Positions 62,432 through 64,000 of a stretch of DNA of 64,000 bases are shown here, piece after piece (position 1 is the stretch's first letter; every line of letters starts with the position of its first letter). Both the position numbers and the translations under genes were made by a program. Below the pieces are notes generated by a model. It saw only the letters and a list, made by a program, of their open reading frames with translations. It did not search any database and was not told where the DNA came from. Source of the DNA: JAEDHM01 sp964368645. GTDB taxonomy: Bacteria; Bacillota; Clostridia; Christensenellales; CAG-1252. The stretch is from NCBI GenBank assembly GCA_964368645.1, contig CAYJBY010000007.1, forward strand, positions 49,871 through 113,870, written 5' to 3'.

Positions 62432-62533
62432 TTAACAGTATAAAAGCGGCATTGAGGGGATCCCCTCGGTAACACTAACGGTTTTAATCCGTATTAGTGA
62501 TAACGTGGGGGTCGCTAATTTGCCGCTTTTTTC
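62432..62533 (+). ncRNA. Structured RNA-like element, copy B
   Basis: Same layout as copy A: TTAACAGT (62432-62439), then outer stem AAAAGCGGCA / TGCCGCTTTT (62442-62451 with 62521-62530) ending in TTTTTT, middle stem GATCCCC / GGGGGTC, and inner hairpin 62473-62499 (CACTA, ACGG / CCGT, AT bulge, TAGTG). Shared 3' sequence CCGTATTAGTGATAA. Two inner pairs differ from copy A as A-U versus G-C, i.e. compensating changes. It lies 55 nt after the pyrG fragment. Confidence 0.58.
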
Positions 62534-62566
62534 GTTTATCGACAGGATCTTTGTTTGAGTAATTAT

Positions 62567-62624
62567 TTCGTTGTTTGTCGCCTTGCTTTCGTTGTTTGTC
62601 GCCTTGCTTACGTTGGTTTTTGCT
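62567..62624. repeat. 21-nt tandem repeat, two perfect units plus a partial third
   Basis: Two identical 21-nt units starting TTCGTTGTTTGTCG at 62567 and 62588; a third, TACGTTGG..., is decayed. The remaining part of the gap up to 62721 is T-rich with no gene. Confidence 0.93.
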
Positions 62625-62721
62625 CTGATTGCGCAGGTGTTTGATTTTTATATTCTCCGGTTTTCGTTTTGTTGCATCTGTTATATGGATTGATTAAGTT
62701 TTAGGATTTAAGTACGTTGTT

Positions 62722-63345
62722 TTACGCGCGGTAAGCGTGAGCTTTTTTCTTCAAATCCAGTACCATTACGTAGTGGGGTATTTCAAAAACTTTCGGAACT
62801 GTCGAAAGATACGCTAAATGTTCTTTTTCCCAGTCGGCGATTGAAGTCGGCGGCAGAGAGGACGCTCCTATTCCGCGGCAGGCTTTCATTCTGCCGTGCC
62901 AACTTTCCCTTGTGAACGTCAAATCAACGTCGTAAGCGAGCGTGGCGGCTACCTCGAAATTGTCGCCAAGCCACTCCGGTGCGGTCACTTTTTGACGCTT
63001 CATATTAGCGCCCGTCCACAACGGATTGTACTTTAAGACCAGATTTTCACTGGCTAAGGCGATGGGGCTTTCCGACGGCAGCCACGCCATAAAAAGTATC
63101 ACAAAATGACCGTCCTTTTTTAATGCGCGGTGGATTCTCGGAAGAGCCGCGGCTTTGTCAAAGTACATAAAACATTGGCAAGCTGTCACCGCGTCAAGGC
63201 TTTTGGGCGGCAGGTCGAAGTTTTCCGCCGAAGCCACAACGTAGTCAATATTATAATTCGCCGCCTCGCTTAACTTTTTCGCCTGCGCTATCTGATTGGG
63301 GGATATGTCCGCACCTATCCATTGCGCACCGTATAGCTTTCCTTT
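62722..63345 (-). pseudogene. 5'-truncated SAM-dependent methyltransferase (Methyltransf_11 type)
   Basis: The C-terminal 205 or so residues of a class I methyltransferase. Motif II (GAQWIGADISPNQIAQAKKL), the adenine-site region SAENFDLPPKSLDAV and motif IV-like ACQCFMYFD are present, as is IHRALKKDGHFVILFMAW. The glycine-rich SAM loop (motif I, DxGxGxG), which should lie just before GAQWIG, is missing. The open frame continues to 63381 but with unrelated residues. No ribosome site is found at any start. Upstream DNA is decayed repeat sequence. Likely a broken remnant. Confidence 0.75.
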
Positions 63346-63399
63346 TTTGATGATCAAGACTTGTATTCCACTTAGTCGCACTCATTTCTTTTCGGCGAC

Positions 63400-63540
63400 C
63401 ACAGCGGTCGATAGTCACAACGTGTTTTTTACTATAGCGCCTATTTTCTATAGACATAGCTCGCACTTTCGTATATCTAGCTTATCTTCCAATAATCACG
63501 ACACGTTTCCTATAGTCACGGCTTGCGTTTTCCAAAGACA
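63400..63540. repeat. Degenerate array of about seven units of about 20 nt
   Basis: Read on the minus strand, units of 18-23 nt follow GACTATAGGAAACGNGNCGT loosely: GACTATAGGAAACGTGTCGT, GATTATTGGAAGATAAGCTA, GTCTATAGAAAATAGGCGCT, among others. It lies just upstream of the truncated methyltransferase. The gap 63541-63800 has no gene; a minus-strand TATAAT at 63737-63742 and an ATTAAGGA / TCCTTAAT hairpin beside it are visible. Confidence 0.55.
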
Positions 63541-63807
63541 GTAATTTGAACTTATATTCTGTACTTTATTCCACAATTCTTTTCGTAACGATAAGGACTT
63601 AACTCCAATAAACAATCGGGTGACGTTTTAGCTTGCATTAACAATAACCTTGCTTAAATCGACAACAAGTCTGTTTTGGTAGTTGAATAGCTATCTTGAT
63701 TAAGGATTGTACTGCTAACCCAATTCTATTTCCTTAATATTATAGCACGCTTGCACGTTTTTTCAGCTGCTATGCCAAACTCCTCGCAAAAAAATCCCTT
63801 ATAAAAC

Positions 63808-63836
63808 TTGCCTTCTTTTATCGTTTATGCTAAAAT
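63808..63836 (+). promoter_or_regulatory. Probable promoter of tRNA-Ser
   Basis: TTGCCT (63808-63813), 17 nt, TAAAAT (63831-63836), about 70 nt before the tRNA. Confidence 0.6.
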
Positions 63837-63909
63837 ACAGTAGCGTTAAAAATTGTGCGCTATTAAGATTTGCACGGACACCTTCGTGCAATACAATTAA
63901 ATATTATTT

Positions 63910-63999
63910 GGAGAGATGGCAGAGTGGTCGATTGCACACGATTCGAAATCGTGCGGGCTGTGAAAAGTCCCTAGGGTTCAAATCCCTATTTCTCCGCCA
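63910..63999 (+). tRNA. tRNA-Ser (anticodon CGA)
   Basis: Type II tRNA with long variable arm. Acceptor GGAGAGA / TTTCTCC, discriminator G, and an encoded CCA (63997-63999). D-arm GCAGAGTGGTCGATTGC. Anticodon stem CACGA / TCGTG with loop TTCGAAA, so anticodon CGA reading UCG serine codons. T-arm TAGGGTTCAAATCCCTA. Confidence 0.96.
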
Positions 64000-64000
64000 A

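Noticed and set aside
63251..63466. Short basic open frame next to the methyltransferase remnant
   Set aside because: It runs through a ~20-nt degenerate repeat in a frame not compatible with the repeat period and then through the methyltransferase in the wrong frame.

Overview
The window looks like a chromosomal stretch from an uncultured anaerobic member of the Clostridia (Bacillota), most likely a gut metagenome assembly. This is inferred from the gene set: SpoVG, a T-box leader, lipoprotein signal peptides, paired YetF/DUF4363 membrane proteins, and very large surface lipoproteins built of InlB-type, GLUG-like, MBG and BspA-type repeats. Most genes have AGGAGG-type ribosome sites. Several sigma-A type promoters (TTGACA, 16-18 nt, TATAAT) can be read directly. 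I cannot name the species.

Layout. 0-1.5 kb: ATPase (cut by the window edge) and binding lipoprotein of an NMT1/SsuA-type ABC importer. 1.6-6.3 kb: valS-groES-groEL from one consensus promoter whose spacer holds an inverted repeat, with no CIRCE element. 6.4-8.8 kb: two alpha/beta hydrolases. 8.9-11.6 kb: murG, apparently leaderless, then a membrane-anchored unknown. 11.7-14.8 kb: glycerol dehydrogenase and a fused DhaK-DhaL kinase, together converting glycerol to dihydroxyacetone phosphate. 14.8-21 kb: a small surface protein and a 1690-residue InlB-repeat/LRR lipoprotein. 21-22.2 kb: YetF plus DUF4363. 22.5-28.7 kb: two wHTH-TM proteins followed by uvrB and uvrA. 29-34 kb: an acyl-CoA synthetase, a 16-nt degenerate tandem array, an SDR, murC (leaderless) and spoVG. 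34.4-39.5 kb: a three-gene glycerol-phosphate/ether-lipid-like operon (DAO-BFD oxidoreductase, FGGY kinase, AGPS-like oxidase). 39.7-53.1 kb: a 2811-residue GLUG-like lipoprotein, an MBG membrane protein and a coupled acyl-CoA synthetase. 53.4-56 kb: an HTH-cupin-acyl-CoA synthetase fusion behind a T-box leader. 56-58.7 kb: a second YetF protein and an SGNH lipoprotein. 59-62.4 kb: gltD with 3' fragments of gltB and pyrG that meet head to head at about 61.22 kb. 62.7-64 kb: a 5'-truncated methyltransferase, decayed repeats and tRNA-Ser(CGA).

Most unusual points: the T-box in front of a regulator-enzyme fusion; two copies of a structured RNA-like element (58.7 and 62.4 kb) whose shared hairpin differs by compensating base pairs; the AGPS/FGGY/DAO-BFD operon; promoter elements placed so that murG and murC mRNAs would start at the GTG; four families of short, partly decayed tandem repeats in gene-poor gaps; and the gltB/pyrG junction, which is either a deletion across a divergent promoter or an assembly misjoin.
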